A stretch of 64,000 nt of DNA from JBNRMR01 sp050942895 (GCA_050942895.1 JBMNOE010000014.1:1-64000), one strand, 5' to 3'; positions 45,477 to 54,957 are shown, counted from the stretch's first letter. Notes: generated by a model from the sequence alone, not told the origin. A program made the numbers and translations.

Positions 45477-47105
45477 ATGAAAAAAACACTCAGACCTTTC
45501 GCGCTGCTTCTTTGCCTGATTATGCTCATAGGCATGATGGCAGGATGCGGCACAACCGGTTCGCCCTCCGGTGCTTCACCGCAGGACGGAGGAACATCCG
45601 GGGCAGGAGATTTTGTTCCCGGTAAGCTGGTGGTGGGAGTCTATGATCGCGGCAATATGAGCGGAGAATACGGCACCCCTACTGAAAACCGCTGGACGAA
45701 GTGGGTAATCGAGGCCGTTAAGGAAGAGACCGGCGTGGAAGTGGAGTTTTTAGCCCTGCCCCGCGCCGGCACAGCAGACAAGATCAACGCCATGATGGCC
45801 GCTCGGGAAGCGCCCGATATTATTTTTGACTACTCTTTGGACTTCATGTATGGCTATGCAAAGCTGGGAGGCTTGGCTCCTTTGGATGAAGCGATCGATA
45901 GCTTCGGCGCAAACCTGGTGGACAACCTGGGCTGGGATACCTTGGAATATGGCAAGTATGAGGGAACGATGTACGCGATTCCCGCAAGGCGCAGCCTGCT
46001 GGATATAACCGGCCACTTCATCCGCACCGACTGGCTTGAAAAGGCCGGATACACTCTTAAGACCAATGCGGATGGCTTTTACACGATGAGCGTGGAGGAC
46101 CTGGAAGAGATGATGGGTATCTTCAAGGCAAGTGACTTTGACTCCACCGGTCAGGAGATATTCCCAATTGGTATGAGCGGCTCCGGCGGCCAGTTGCGCA
46201 GCGTTCAGGGCATTCTTGACGTGTTCCATATACGCGATGAAATCACCGAGGAAATGCAAGCCACTCAGCCGCAGATTACATGGCCGGGCGCAAAAGACGG
46301 ACTGCGTTGGCTTAACGAGATGTACAATCTGGGCTATATCGATCCGGACTATGGCGTCCAGGGCGACACAAAGCTGATGGACGAATATATTTCCACCAGC
46401 CGTAGCGGCTATTTGACCAATGACTCATGGTACGGTGTCAGCGCAGGCGGCGTGTTCGACATCCTCTATGAAAATACGCCCGAGGCAACAATCGCTTCCT
46501 TTGTCCTTGAAAATGTCCACGGCAAGCAGATGACAGAGGTTTACAACCCCATAGGCATGCTGGTCATGGTTCCTTCTTTCAGCACATCGGTCAACGAAGC
46601 GATAATCTACCTGAACTGGCTGTCCGCTTATGAAAACTACGATACAATGGCCTATGGCGTTGAAGGCGAGCACTATGAGCTGGATGAAAACGGCATACCG
46701 ATGACAATTGACGCGGAATACAACTCCAAAACCAGAATCTCCGTCACAGACCTGGCCCTTACATTCAACGGAGACCCGCAGCGAGGTATGATGATGATAA
46801 GCAGGGGCCTGTCCGAGCCCAACCAGCCGGTCCGCAAAAATGCAGCAATAATAGGCACTTATGGCCAGTATGTGGGCGCCCGCTACTCGTTCTTCAACAT
46901 GGGCGCGCCAAACGAGGCTTCCACCAAGTACTCAATCAACCTGGCAGATAAAATCGGTGAGATTTATGTCAAGTCAATCATGGCACCCGTTGGAAGCTTT
47001 GATACGACCTTCGATACTTTGGTCCAGGAATACATGCAGATCGGCGGAAATGAAGTGGCGGCAGAGGCCAAGCAGCTTTACGATGCCTGGAAGGCCAGCC
47101 AATAG
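45477..47105 (+). CDS. Extracellular sugar-binding lipoprotein, ABC set 2
   Basis: A 542-residue solute-binding protein. Signal peptide MKKTLRPFALLLCLIMLIGMM, then the lipobox MAGC (Cys24), a short Gly/Ser/Thr linker, and the binding domain (AREAPDIIFDYSLDF is the typical family-1 segment). AAAGGAGG precedes the ATG. It delivers its ligand to the two permeases encoded upstream. Ligand unknown; the downstream 615-residue protein may act on it. Confidence 0.9.
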   Translation: MKKTLRPFALLLCLIMLIGMMAGCGTTGSPSGASPQDGGTSGAGDFVPGKLVVGVYDRGNMSGEYGTPTENRWTKWVIEAVKEETGVEVEFLALPRAGTADKINAMMAAREAPDIIFDYSLDFMYGYAKLGGLAPLDEAIDSFGANLVDNLGWDTLEYGKYEGTMYAIPARRSLLDITGHFIRTDWLEKAGYTLKTNADGFYTMSVEDLEEMMGIFKASDFDSTGQEIFPIGMSGSGGQLRSVQGILDVFHIRDEITEEMQATQPQITWPGAKDGLRWLNEMYNLGYIDPDYGVQGDTKLMDEYISTSRSGYLTNDSWYGVSAGGVFDILYENTPEATIASFVLENVHGKQMTEVYNPIGMLVMVPSFSTSVNEAIIYLNWLSAYENYDTMAYGVEGEHYELDENGIPMTIDAEYNSKTRISVTDLALTFNGDPQRGMMMISRGLSEPNQPVRKNAAIIGTYGQYVGARYSFFNMGAPNEASTKYSINLADKIGEIYVKSIMAPVGSFDTTFDTLVQEYMQIGGNEVAAEAKQLYDAWKASQ

Positions 47106-47222
47106 AACATAAACAAACGGCCACATTAAGGAAAATAGGGAAAAAATAAAAAAGAAAAACCGTGTGAACGCTTCATGTTGGGGCGCAAACTCCAGCATGA
47201 AGCTTTTGAAAGGAGCTTCAGG

Positions 47223-49070
47223 ATGACGAAACCTTATTCAATGCCTGAGATTGATCACAGAATACGTTATGGCTGGGAAAGCCTTAGGGGCAGGCCCTTT
47301 GTGCCGGCGCGCATTATCCCGGGTATAGAGGTGTTCCCAAACGACACAAGGCCGGAGCTTGCCAAAGATTACACATACAGCGTGGCAAATTTCGCCTTTA
47401 GAGTCTTTACCCTGGGTGAGGAGGAGTATTATGAGCGGGCAAACCAGGTGATCGTAGAAAACGCGGAATACTATGCGGATCACCTGGATGTGCGCGATGA
47501 CCGCGACTCGTTTTACTGGTCCATAGGCATTTTTTGCCGCATTGTTCTGGGCTATGGCCGAAACGGATCAAAAAAGGCGGGCCTGCTGACCCCCGAAGCG
47601 GAAAAACATTTTTACCGCATGATATATTCATACTGCTACACCAAGGCGAAGATGGAGGATGCGGATTGGGAAAAGACCCAGACCTGGCTTGTCTATGAAT
47701 CGGAAAACCATCATCTTCAGAGGGATTCTGCGGTCTGGATGCTTTGTGCGCTCTTGGCGGAACACGAGAAATATCATGACCGCCCGATGGCGGACGGATA
47801 TCTGCCGGCAGAGCATTTTGAACGGCGCAGCGAGTATTTCAAGCACTGGATTCGCCAGCGTGCGCAAAAGTCGCTTTTTATTGAGGCGGCCAGCAATTGC
47901 TATGCGGCGGAAACGATGAAAAACATCTATAACATCCATGATATGACTTCCGATGCCGAGCTTAAGCGGCTGACTGAGCGGCTGATGGATCTTTTTTGGG
48001 CCAACTGGGCGCAGGAGCAGCTTGGCGGCGTGCGTGGCGGGGGCCAGGCGCGCATTTATGAAGGGCAGGCAATCCATGGGCAAGACTCCGTCAGTTCTTG
48101 GGCATGGTATTATTTCGGAATTGGGGAATTTGAAGCTTTGAAAAGCGATGATTACGTCATTCTCGACAGCGCGTATCGTCCGCCGGAGCTGATCGGCAGG
48201 CTTGCCGTTTCCCCTGAAGAACGCGGCGTTTATTGCATAATGGATCGTCCGCTGGGCATGGCCGCAGATGATAATAAATACCCATTTTACCACCCGCGCA
48301 CCGATTGGGGCGGCATATGCCGCTACACATATTGCACGCCGGACTACAATCTCGGCACAATGATGAGTCCTGAGCTTCCCAACGATGACTGGCTGCTCAT
48401 CAGCTCACAGAACAGATTCCAGGGCGCGCGCTTTGCCAGCCACCGCGATGCGGTCATATATCTTTCGCCCGAAATAATATATGATCGGCGTTCATATAAC
48501 ACCTTCTGCTCAATTATAAGCGAGGGTACGCTGCTGACCAGGCAAAACCACTATGCAGACCTCAAATCAACCGGATATATGGGCGTCTGGTTTTCAAATG
48601 CCGGTGGGCTTAGCGAAATTGTCGAGCGCGAAGGCTGGATATTCACCAAAACCTCCGGCGCCTATGCCGCAGTTCACGTTGTGGAGGGCGGCTATTCTCT
48701 GAACGAAGCAGTGCATGAGCTGCGAGGCGGGAAGAAGATATCAGGGCTGTGGGCGCGGTGCAAGTCCCGCTTTACGCCGGTGATTCTGGAAACGGCTCAG
48801 GAAAAGAGCTACGGCAGCTTCGAGGAATTCCAAAGGGCTGTCCTTGCCCTTGAAAAGCCTAGAATGAAGGACGGGATGCTGAGCTACCGCTCTCTTTACG
48901 GCCATTATTTTGAGTTTGGGATGACCCCTGAGCAAGGCTCGCGCATCGACGGCAAAGACGCGATTGAGCCGTATGCCCACAGCTATTTCAGCCCCTTCGT
49001 TGTCGGCGAATGGGATAGCAAGGATATCAACGTTCAGTTTCAGGGTGAGGAGCTGACGCTCTCCTTTTAG
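47223..49070 (+). CDS. Uncharacterised 615-residue protein linked to ABC set 2
   Basis: I cannot name this protein. It has 615 residues and no signal peptide or membrane helix. Residues 1-330 are rich in aromatic-containing helices (SENHHLQRDSAVWMLCALLAEH near 160-180; YEGQAIHGQDSVSSWAWYY near 285-305), and the rest looks beta-rich (VYCIMDRPLG, DAVIYLSPEIIYD, YMGVWFSNAGG). That is the outline of two-domain polysaccharide lyases of the alpha/alpha-toroid plus beta-sandwich type (heparinase/alginate-lyase-like), with SENHH a possible active-site motif; this is inference. ATG 47223 follows AAAGGAG; an upstream ATG lacks one. Co-transcribed with the importer, it likely degrades the imported oligosaccharide in the cytoplasm. 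Confidence 0.7.
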   Translation: MTKPYSMPEIDHRIRYGWESLRGRPFVPARIIPGIEVFPNDTRPELAKDYTYSVANFAFRVFTLGEEEYYERANQVIVENAEYYADHLDVRDDRDSFYWSIGIFCRIVLGYGRNGSKKAGLLTPEAEKHFYRMIYSYCYTKAKMEDADWEKTQTWLVYESENHHLQRDSAVWMLCALLAEHEKYHDRPMADGYLPAEHFERRSEYFKHWIRQRAQKSLFIEAASNCYAAETMKNIYNIHDMTSDAELKRLTERLMDLFWANWAQEQLGGVRGGGQARIYEGQAIHGQDSVSSWAWYYFGIGEFEALKSDDYVILDSAYRPPELIGRLAVSPEERGVYCIMDRPLGMAADDNKYPFYHPRTDWGGICRYTYCTPDYNLGTMMSPELPNDDWLLISSQNRFQGARFASHRDAVIYLSPEIIYDRRSYNTFCSIISEGTLLTRQNHYADLKSTGYMGVWFSNAGGLSEIVEREGWIFTKTSGAYAAVHVVEGGYSLNEAVHELRGGKKISGLWARCKSRFTPVILETAQEKSYGSFEEFQRAVLALEKPRMKDGMLSYRSLYGHYFEFGMTPEQGSRIDGKDAIEPYAHSYFSPFVVGEWDSKDINVQFQGEELTLSF

Positions 49071-49169
49071 AGGTCTTGACCGGCGGCGTTTTATTCCTCG
49101 CGCTTTGGGATGGCGCAAAGTAAGTATATAGCCGGAAATTAATTGATGGTGGCAGCAAAGTGCAGCCAT

Positions 49170-49215
49170 AAAAGCAGGGGTCGATATGGCATCATGTTGG
49201 CCCTGCTTTTATTTA
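49170..49215 (+). terminator. Terminator of the ABC set 2 operon
   Basis: A 10-bp perfect stem (AAAAGCAGGG at 49170-49179 with CCCTGCTTTT at 49201-49210), with a shorter inner hairpin, then ATTT. It lies 100 bases after the 615-residue gene. Confidence 0.8.
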
Positions 49216-49284
49216 CATAGTATTGTGTAATAAAATATGAAGTATCAGTCATTTTGGCCGCAGCGCCGGAAAGCTTTCCCCTCC

Positions 49285-49313
49285 TTGACAGAAAAAATAT
49301 ATCGGCGTATCAT
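49285..49313 (+). promoter_or_regulatory. Promoter upstream of the cupin-AraC regulator
   Basis: Perfect TTGACA (49285-49290), a 17-base spacer and TATCAT (49308-49313). It implies an unusually long leader of about 325 bases (49320-49644), in which I see no recognisable gene or known RNA. Confidence 0.65.
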
Positions 49314-49644
49314 ATTGAAAAAGGCAGTGATTGTATGTACAGTCTCATTTTACGCTAAATGCGCCAACCACACTAACCACTCATTTTTCTAATTCAGACG
49401 GACCGATTTTTTTCCCGGGGCTGGCAAATCGATTGTCCGCAAGAAGCAATTGCCGGCAATCTATTGCTGTTAAAATGCCCGTCCAAAAATATAGGTAGAT
49501 GAATCAGAAGGCCAAGCCGATTAAGCGGCCCTAAAAAAAACGAACCCTCGTTTATGAGAAGGCGATAGTGGTTGAACTCTGCACTGATTTTATGGGCTGA
49601 GTTGTCGAAACGGTAGAAACGCCATGGTGGGGGAGGGGAGTTCA

Positions 49645-50490
49645 ATGGAAACCATTCGTTCATATTATCACACGCCAACGCCTGAAGAACAGCTGGGCTC
49701 GCTCTATATGACATGGAGCGGTTATAGGGAATGCCTGCCCACCCACTGCATAGGGCCGCGGATTTTGCCCTACTATAAGCTGACGCTGATAGTAAAAGGC
49801 AGCGGATTCTTCCAGCACGGCGGAGAGATGCTGCCCCTGGGGGAGGGGGATGCCTTTGTTCTTTTTCCACAGGTCAAGCACCACTATTATGCCAATCCAA
49901 AGGATCCGTGGACTCTTAAGTGGGTCTGTTTTAACGGTCAGCAATGCGCTGGGCTTGTTGCTCAGTTGGGCGCAGCGCCTGAAAATCCGTTTCTGCACGG
50001 CCGCATGACCGGCAAGACTGTGGAGAGCCTGGACAGGATAATCGACGCCATGGGGGCGGGCGAGTCGCAAAGCCTTTGCGCTATGGGCAATTTTTACTTG
50101 CTGTTCCATGAGCTGATTCGCCTTGGGGAAGGCCTCCCGGGTGGCCTTCGCAAAGCCACGGAAAAGGAGGCGGTAATACAAAAGGTCATGACATATGTTC
50201 AGCTTAACTATGCTGACGATATGAAAGTTGAACATATCTGCCGCCATGTCAGCTACAGCCGTTCATATCTTTCCCGCTCGTTTAAGAAGCAGACGGGCAT
50301 TTCGCTGTCGGATTATGTGAACCAGGTGCGCATAAGCAGCGCCCAAAAGCTGCTGCTGGATACCGGCCTTAAGGTCAGAGAGATAGCAAATTCAGTGGGC
50401 TTTCATGATGAAAGCTATTTCACAAAGCGGTTTCGCGCCTTTACCGGCCTTTCCCCCAGGGAATACCGACTTAAGCGCAAATTTGACTAA
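49645..50490 (+). CDS. AraC-family regulator with N-terminal cupin domain, set 3
   Basis: A 281-residue soluble regulator. The N-terminal sugar-binding cupin (about 25-150) shows ILPYYKLTLIVKGSGFF, GEGDAFVLFPQVKHHY; the C-terminal AraC domain (about 180-281) shows VEHICRHVSYSRSYLSRSFKKQTG and VREIANSVGFHDESYFTKRF. ATG 49645 follows GGAGGGGAG. In contrast to the two membrane regulators, this senses a cytoplasmic sugar. It precedes ABC set 3, probably its target. Confidence 0.9.
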   Translation: METIRSYYHTPTPEEQLGSLYMTWSGYRECLPTHCIGPRILPYYKLTLIVKGSGFFQHGGEMLPLGEGDAFVLFPQVKHHYYANPKDPWTLKWVCFNGQQCAGLVAQLGAAPENPFLHGRMTGKTVESLDRIIDAMGAGESQSLCAMGNFYLLFHELIRLGEGLPGGLRKATEKEAVIQKVMTYVQLNYADDMKVEHICRHVSYSRSYLSRSFKKQTGISLSDYVNQVRISSAQKLLLDTGLKVREIANSVGFHDESYFTKRFRAFTGLSPREYRLKRKFD

Positions 50491-50591
50491 AAGACAGGAT
50501 TTCAAAGGTTTTGCGGCCCAAATGCGCCTTTGTTTAAATTGGACTTTTGTGTCTACTATTTGGATTTTTATGCACGATAATGTCTGGTTTG

Positions 50592-50620
50592 TTGTCATTT
50601 TTGCGCAGGCGAACTATAAT
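50592..50620 (+). promoter_or_regulatory. Promoter of ABC set 3
   Basis: TTGTCA (50592-50597), a 17-base spacer and perfect TATAAT (50615-50620), 45 bases before ATG 50666. Confidence 0.78.
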
Positions 50621-50665
50621 AAACGCATCCAGAACAGAGATAGTTCTCGCACGGGAGGTCACCTT

Positions 50666-51613
50666 ATGTCAATAGAGTCGGTCGGCCTTGTATCACGCAA
50701 GCCGACACAAAAACCGATATGGAAACGCATTATTCAATTTCGCTGGATGTATGTGTTTTTATTACCTGCAATAATTTGGTATGCGATATTTGCCTACGGG
50801 CCGATATATTTTCTCCAGATCGCTTTTCGTGATTATAAGATAATTCGCGGAGTCTATGGCAGCGAATGGGTGGGCTTTAAGTTTTTTGAGGCCATGTTCA
50901 CTGACAACTATTTTTGGACAGTGCTGTGGAACACGCTTAAGATCAGCTCACTGAAGCTTATTTTCGTAGCTCCCTCGGGGCTTTTTCTGGCGCTTATACT
51001 GAACGAAGTGTTCAACAAGCCCTTTAAGGGCTTTGTCCAAAGCTGCGCCATGCTGCCTCATTTCTTCTCTTGGGTGGTCATCGCTTCCATAATGAAAGAG
51101 ATATTCGCACTTTCAACCGGTATGGTAAACGAGATAATAAGCGCTTTTGGCGGTGAACGAATTTACTTCATGGTTGAAAAAGGCTGGTTCCTGTTCCTTC
51201 TCATCGCTTCGGACGTTTGGGAATCGGCCGGTTGGAACTCGATCATGTTCATGGCTGCCATCGCAGCGATCCCGCCGGATCTGTACGAGGCGGCATCAAT
51301 AGACGGCGCCACCCGCGGCCAGCAACTGCGCCATGTGACATTGCCCGGCATAGCGAACACAATAGTGATTATTATGATCTTGAAGGTCGGCTCCGTGATG
51401 GACGCCGGTTTCGGGCAGATATTCAACCTGTATAACGATGCTGTGCGCGATTCTGTCGACATAATCGACACATATGTCTACCGCATGGGAATACTGGGCT
51501 CCAAATACAGCGCGTCTGCGGCAGTGGGCCTGTTTAAAAACGTCATTAACCTGATTCTTGTGCTCACCGTAAACCATGTCGCGAAGATGGTGGGCCAGGA
51601 AACACTGTTTTAA
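50666..51613 (+). CDS. Sugar ABC permease, LplB type (set 3)
   Basis: A 315-residue permease with six helices. WMYVFLLPAIIWYAIFAYGPIY and LQIAFRDYKIIRGVYGSEWVG fit LplB. EAA-loop core EAASIDGATR. ATG 50666 follows GGGAGG; the much longer upstream frame overlaps the regulator gene and the promoter and is rejected. Partner of the next gene; no ATPase in the operon. Confidence 0.92.
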   Translation: MSIESVGLVSRKPTQKPIWKRIIQFRWMYVFLLPAIIWYAIFAYGPIYFLQIAFRDYKIIRGVYGSEWVGFKFFEAMFTDNYFWTVLWNTLKISSLKLIFVAPSGLFLALILNEVFNKPFKGFVQSCAMLPHFFSWVVIASIMKEIFALSTGMVNEIISAFGGERIYFMVEKGWFLFLLIASDVWESAGWNSIMFMAAIAAIPPDLYEAASIDGATRGQQLRHVTLPGIANTIVIIMILKVGSVMDAGFGQIFNLYNDAVRDSVDIIDTYVYRMGILGSKYSASAAVGLFKNVINLILVLTVNHVAKMVGQETLF

Positions 51614-51628
51614 AAGGAGGGGATAGAA

Positions 51629-52525
51629 ATGACTTTGACAGATAAGCACGGCCAGTCATATATCACCAAGGTTGTGATATACACGATTTTGGCAATATTC
51701 GCTCTCTCGGTTCTCTATCCGCTCTACTACCTTTTGATGTATTCATTTTCTACCTATGCCGGGATCGCCTCCGCGGACAAAAACCCGTTCATGCTCTACC
51801 CTGCGGGCTTTACAACCCAGGCATACGAGATGTTCTTCGGCCAAAGCTACATCTACACCGGCTTTGGGGTGACGATATTCCGCTCGGTGGTGGGCACAAC
51901 GCTGTCGGTGGTGCTTCAGTCTCTGGCTGCCTATGCAATAAGCAAGAAGGGCATGCCTGGGCGCAAGCTGATCACCTGGTACTTTACATTGACCATGTTC
52001 TTTTCGGGAGGGCTGATCCCCAGCTACCTGATAGTCAAGGATATGAAGCTGCTGGACAACATCTGGGTGCTGGTAATCCCCACCCTTTTCAGCACATATT
52101 ACATCATGGTGCTCAGAAGCTATTATTTGGGCATACCCGAATCGCTGGAGGAGGCCGCCCGCCTGGACGGGGCGGGGGATCTGCGCATATTCTTCTCGAT
52201 AATAATACCGGTGACATTGCCTGCGATGGCCACAATAGGCACCTGGACATTCTTTGGCCACTGGAATGCATGGTTTGACTCGATGCTCTACATCACCACC
52301 ACCAGCAAGCAGGTTTTGCAGGTGCATATCCGGCGCCTGATAATCGAGCAGAGCACGATGCTGCTCTCCGGTCAATATGTGGTGGGGGGGAAGGCCAACC
52401 AGCCCACGGAGGCCAGCGTCAATGCTGCCGGCATAATGATCACCATAATACCCGTTCTGGTCATATATCCGTTTGTAAGAAAGGTTTTTACAAGAGGGAT
52501 GACCCTGGGCGCCGTCAAGGAATAA
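51629..52525 (+). CDS. Sugar ABC permease, LplC/YtcP type (set 3)
   Basis: A 298-residue permease, 15 bases after its partner. FSGGLIPSYLIVKDMKLLDNIW, EAA-loop core EAARLDGAGD, and RGMTLGAVKE at the C-terminus. AAAGGAGGGG precedes the ATG. A hairpin (GCCATTT / AAATGGC) without T-run lies between it and the binding-protein gene. Confidence 0.92.
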   Translation: MTLTDKHGQSYITKVVIYTILAIFALSVLYPLYYLLMYSFSTYAGIASADKNPFMLYPAGFTTQAYEMFFGQSYIYTGFGVTIFRSVVGTTLSVVLQSLAAYAISKKGMPGRKLITWYFTLTMFFSGGLIPSYLIVKDMKLLDNIWVLVIPTLFSTYYIMVLRSYYLGIPESLEEAARLDGAGDLRIFFSIIIPVTLPAMATIGTWTFFGHWNAWFDSMLYITTTSKQVLQVHIRRLIIEQSTMLLSGQYVVGGKANQPTEASVNAAGIMITIIPVLVIYPFVRKVFTRGMTLGAVKE

Positions 52526-52586
52526 GCCATTTCTCGGCCCGGCTAAATGGCCGGAAACCGATTGGAACATATAAGGAGGAAACGAT

Positions 52587-54338
52587 ATGTTTGGAAAACG
52601 AGTTCTTACAGGTATTCTCGCAGTGCTGCTTATATTAAGCATGGTAGCCTGCGCGGGAACCCCCGCGCCACAGGCCACAGGAACGGCGGCAGCTACCGCC
52701 GCACCTACGGCATCCGCTGCGACGAAGACCGCCGAGCCCACCGCTGAGGCAACGCCTGAGCCTGAGGCGCAGGAGCCCTTGGAGATCTCTTGGATGTCGA
52801 GCGGCTTCCCCCTCGAGGACGATTCCTGGGGAGAAAATATCTTCAACGAAACCTTCAACGTGAAGCTGACAATCCTTCGCGCTGAGGACGATTCGCAGAG
52901 GAACGTTCTGTTTGCATCCGGTATAATACCGGACTACATCTCCCTTGGCGGCATAGACGCAGTTACCGACTATACCAACCAGGGCCTGCTGGCAGAAATC
53001 CCGATCGAGCTGATTGAGGAGAATATGCCCGGATACTATGCACTCTGCCTGACCTACGACGAGAACTTCTTCCGCTACAGCATAGTGGACGGCCAGAACA
53101 TGGGTCTGCCGAAGCTCTCTGCTGTTCAGGTGGCGCCCGTTGCTGCTGCAATCCGTGCCGACTGGCTTAAGAATGTAGGCATCACAAAGGTTCCCTCCAC
53201 CCTGGAGGAGCTTGAGCAGGCTTTCGTGGCTTTTGTGGAAAACGACCCCGACCAGAACGGCAAGAAGGACACCTATGCCATGAGCTCCGCCGGCGGAGAG
53301 CCCAAGCGTGCCATCAACCGCAGGCTGTTCCCCTCCATCTTCGGAATTTACGGCGTCAACCCCTTCTGGTGGACTGACAACGGCGAGGGCGGAATCGAGC
53401 ACGGCTTTACCTCTGAGCGCTTCAAGGAAGCTCTGGAGCTTCTCGTTAAGTGGTATCAGATGGGCCTTATCGACCCTGAGTTCGTCACCGACGAGCTTCG
53501 CAACAGCGGCGAGGACGTGGTCTTTAAGTTCGCCAGCGGCAGGACAGGCTATATCGACGGCGCTCCCTATGATGACTACGAGTGGGACAACGACGGCCAT
53601 GTTAACGCCAAGTGGGTTGCCAATAACCCCGCCTGGCAGGATTACTTCGCCGAGAACGCCGAGTCGGATGATCTTTACAAGTATGTGAACACCACCGATT
53701 TTGACGACAGCTTTATCGAGCCTTACTACATCAACATGCCTCCGGTGGCGGGCCCCTATGGCAATGTTGAAGGCTATATGCGCGAATCCATCATCGGCGG
53801 ATACTTCGGCATGGGCTACACAATCACCGAAGAAAAAATGGTGAAGATCCTTGGTATCCTTGAGATGCAGGCAATGGACGAGGATACATATGTGCTCCAC
53901 TACGGCCCCGAGGGCGAGCAGTGGCTGTATGCCGATGACGGCACCCGTGTGTATAACCCCGGCTGGACCGAGAGCGCTAATTATCATCCCCAGGGCCGTA
54001 TAATGGGCGCAGGCTTCTGCCTCTTCCCGATGTACTACGCCAACCCGGATTTCCTGGCTGCTGTCGGCGGTCCTCGCTATGTGCAGCGGTATGACGAATC
54101 CATGCCCGTTTTCACAGGCTTCACAACCTTCCAAAACGAGCTGCCCCAGGCAACCCTCAACTCCGTTGTTGAGTATCCAAACCTGGTTGAGACCGACATC
54201 ATATCCTATATAATTCGTGTGGTGCGCGGCGATATGGACCTTGAGAGCACCTACGAGCAGACCATGCAGAAGTGGTTTAACGATGGCGGCACGATCATGA
54301 CTCAAGAGGCCAACGATTTCTGGAAATCCTTCCAATAA
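52587..54338 (+). CDS. Extracellular sugar-binding lipoprotein, ABC set 3
   Basis: A 583-residue solute-binding protein. Signal peptide with lipobox MVAC (Cys22), an Ala/Thr/Pro/Glu-rich linker (about 23-60), then the binding domain (FASGIIPDYISLGG is the family segment). AAGGAGG precedes the ATG. Its C-ending codon bias is stronger than that of its neighbours and leaves a 566-codon open frame on the opposite strand, suggesting very high expression. Ligand unknown. Confidence 0.9.
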   Translation: MFGKRVLTGILAVLLILSMVACAGTPAPQATGTAAATAAPTASAATKTAEPTAEATPEPEAQEPLEISWMSSGFPLEDDSWGENIFNETFNVKLTILRAEDDSQRNVLFASGIIPDYISLGGIDAVTDYTNQGLLAEIPIELIEENMPGYYALCLTYDENFFRYSIVDGQNMGLPKLSAVQVAPVAAAIRADWLKNVGITKVPSTLEELEQAFVAFVENDPDQNGKKDTYAMSSAGGEPKRAINRRLFPSIFGIYGVNPFWWTDNGEGGIEHGFTSERFKEALELLVKWYQMGLIDPEFVTDELRNSGEDVVFKFASGRTGYIDGAPYDDYEWDNDGHVNAKWVANNPAWQDYFAENAESDDLYKYVNTTDFDDSFIEPYYINMPPVAGPYGNVEGYMRESIIGGYFGMGYTITEEKMVKILGILEMQAMDEDTYVLHYGPEGEQWLYADDGTRVYNPGWTESANYHPQGRIMGAGFCLFPMYYANPDFLAAVGGPRYVQRYDESMPVFTGFTTFQNELPQATLNSVVEYPNLVETDIISYIIRVVRGDMDLESTYEQTMQKWFNDGGTIMTQEANDFWKSFQ

Positions 54339-54364
54339 GTCGAATAGACAAACAGATGAAATAT

Positions 54365-54398
54365 GCGGGTCGTTCCTATGGGAGCGGCCCGCGTTTTT
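54365..54398 (+). terminator. Terminator of the ABC set 3 operon
   Basis: GCGGG-CG...CG-CCCGC stem with small mismatches (54365-54392), followed by TTTTT, 26 bases after the binding-protein stop. Confidence 0.82.
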
Positions 54399-54399
54399 G

Positions 54400-54592
54400 T
54401 CACCAGACCGCGCCCGACAGTAGCCCGGCGAAGCTTTAAGGCCACGCGTGGCTATGAGCCGGGGGTAATAAGAGCAAAACCCAAGACAGAGCGGAAGTGA
54501 TTCGGCCTTGACATTTGGGTGGTGCGAGTGTTCATAAGGACAAACCGGGCAGCCCCCATAAGATAATGTTTTTCGGCAGATACAAACGAATA
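54400..54592 (+). ncRNA. Candidate structured non-coding RNA
   Basis: A GC-rich non-coding stretch inside an AT-rich gap. Long-range pairing is visible: GCCCGG (54423-54428) with CCGGGC (54545-54550) closes it; ACCCAA (54479-54484) with TTGGGT (54515-54520) forms an inner helix; GCCACGCGTGGC (54441-54452) is a local hairpin; and GGGGG (54461-54465) inside the closing helix can pair with CCCCC (54553-54557) outside it, a pseudoknot. A-rich unpaired segments such as GTAATAAGAGCAAAA sit between helices. A perfect 28-base palindrome terminates it. No ORF with a ribosome site is present. Size and layout recall large conserved Bacillota RNAs such as the raiA motif; identity is not established. Confidence 0.5.
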
Positions 54593-54599
54593 TTGCGGA

Positions 54600-54630
54600 G
54601 AAAAGGGAGATCGATCGATCTCCCTTTTCT
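54600..54630. terminator. Palindromic terminator after the candidate RNA
   Basis: AAAAGGGAGATC-GATC-GATCTCCCTTTT (54601-54628) is a perfect 28-base palindrome with A- and T-runs at its ends. Confidence 0.75.
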
Positions 54631-54787
54631 TACGGCTCGTTCATTCACAGCTTCATATAAGTGCATATACCCCACACTATTTCAATCCGCAGCATATAGC
54701 TGACATTCTAATATATGCAGGGCTTCGATCTTGTAGAAGTTTTTGTCCTATAAAAACAAGTTCAGTGTCGGGTAAGTGCACATTTTT

Positions 54788-54957
54788 AATGGAGAAGCAT
54801 ATCTTAGTATTGAGGTAAAAAAATGATGATTAGAGCACTGCCCCGCAAAACTTGAAGATGTTTTTTATAAAAATGGAGAAGCATATCTTAGCATAGAGGT
54901 GAGAAAAATGATAATTAGAGCACCGCCCCGCGAATACTTGAAGATGTTTTTTATAAA
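54788..54957 (+). repeat. 84-86 bp tandem duplication carrying a tiny ORF
   Basis: Two head-to-tail copies (54788-54871 and 54872-54957) begin AATGGAGAAGCATATCTTAG and end GAAGATGTTTTTTATAAA. They differ by a few substitutions and two single-base indels. Each carries GAGGT, an ATG and a short frame; only copy 2 keeps the frame open. Confidence 0.88.

Noticed and set aside
49394..49870. 158-codon minus-strand frame over the regulator leader
   Set aside because: Overlaps the cupin-AraC gene start, has no ribosome site and no recognisable motif.
51743..52858. 371-codon antisense frame across a permease and the next gene
   Set aside because: Crosses two real genes and an intergenic hairpin; no domain recognised.
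52635..54335. 566-codon open frame antisense to the set 3 binding-protein gene
   Set aside because: Exact shadow of a well-supported gene with strong codon bias; composition is low-complexity Val/His/Gly-rich, with no ribosome site or family motif.
54788..54957. Insertion-sequence ends or a CRISPR remnant
   Set aside because: Only two direct copies, no inverted ends, no spacer structure and no transposase nearby.
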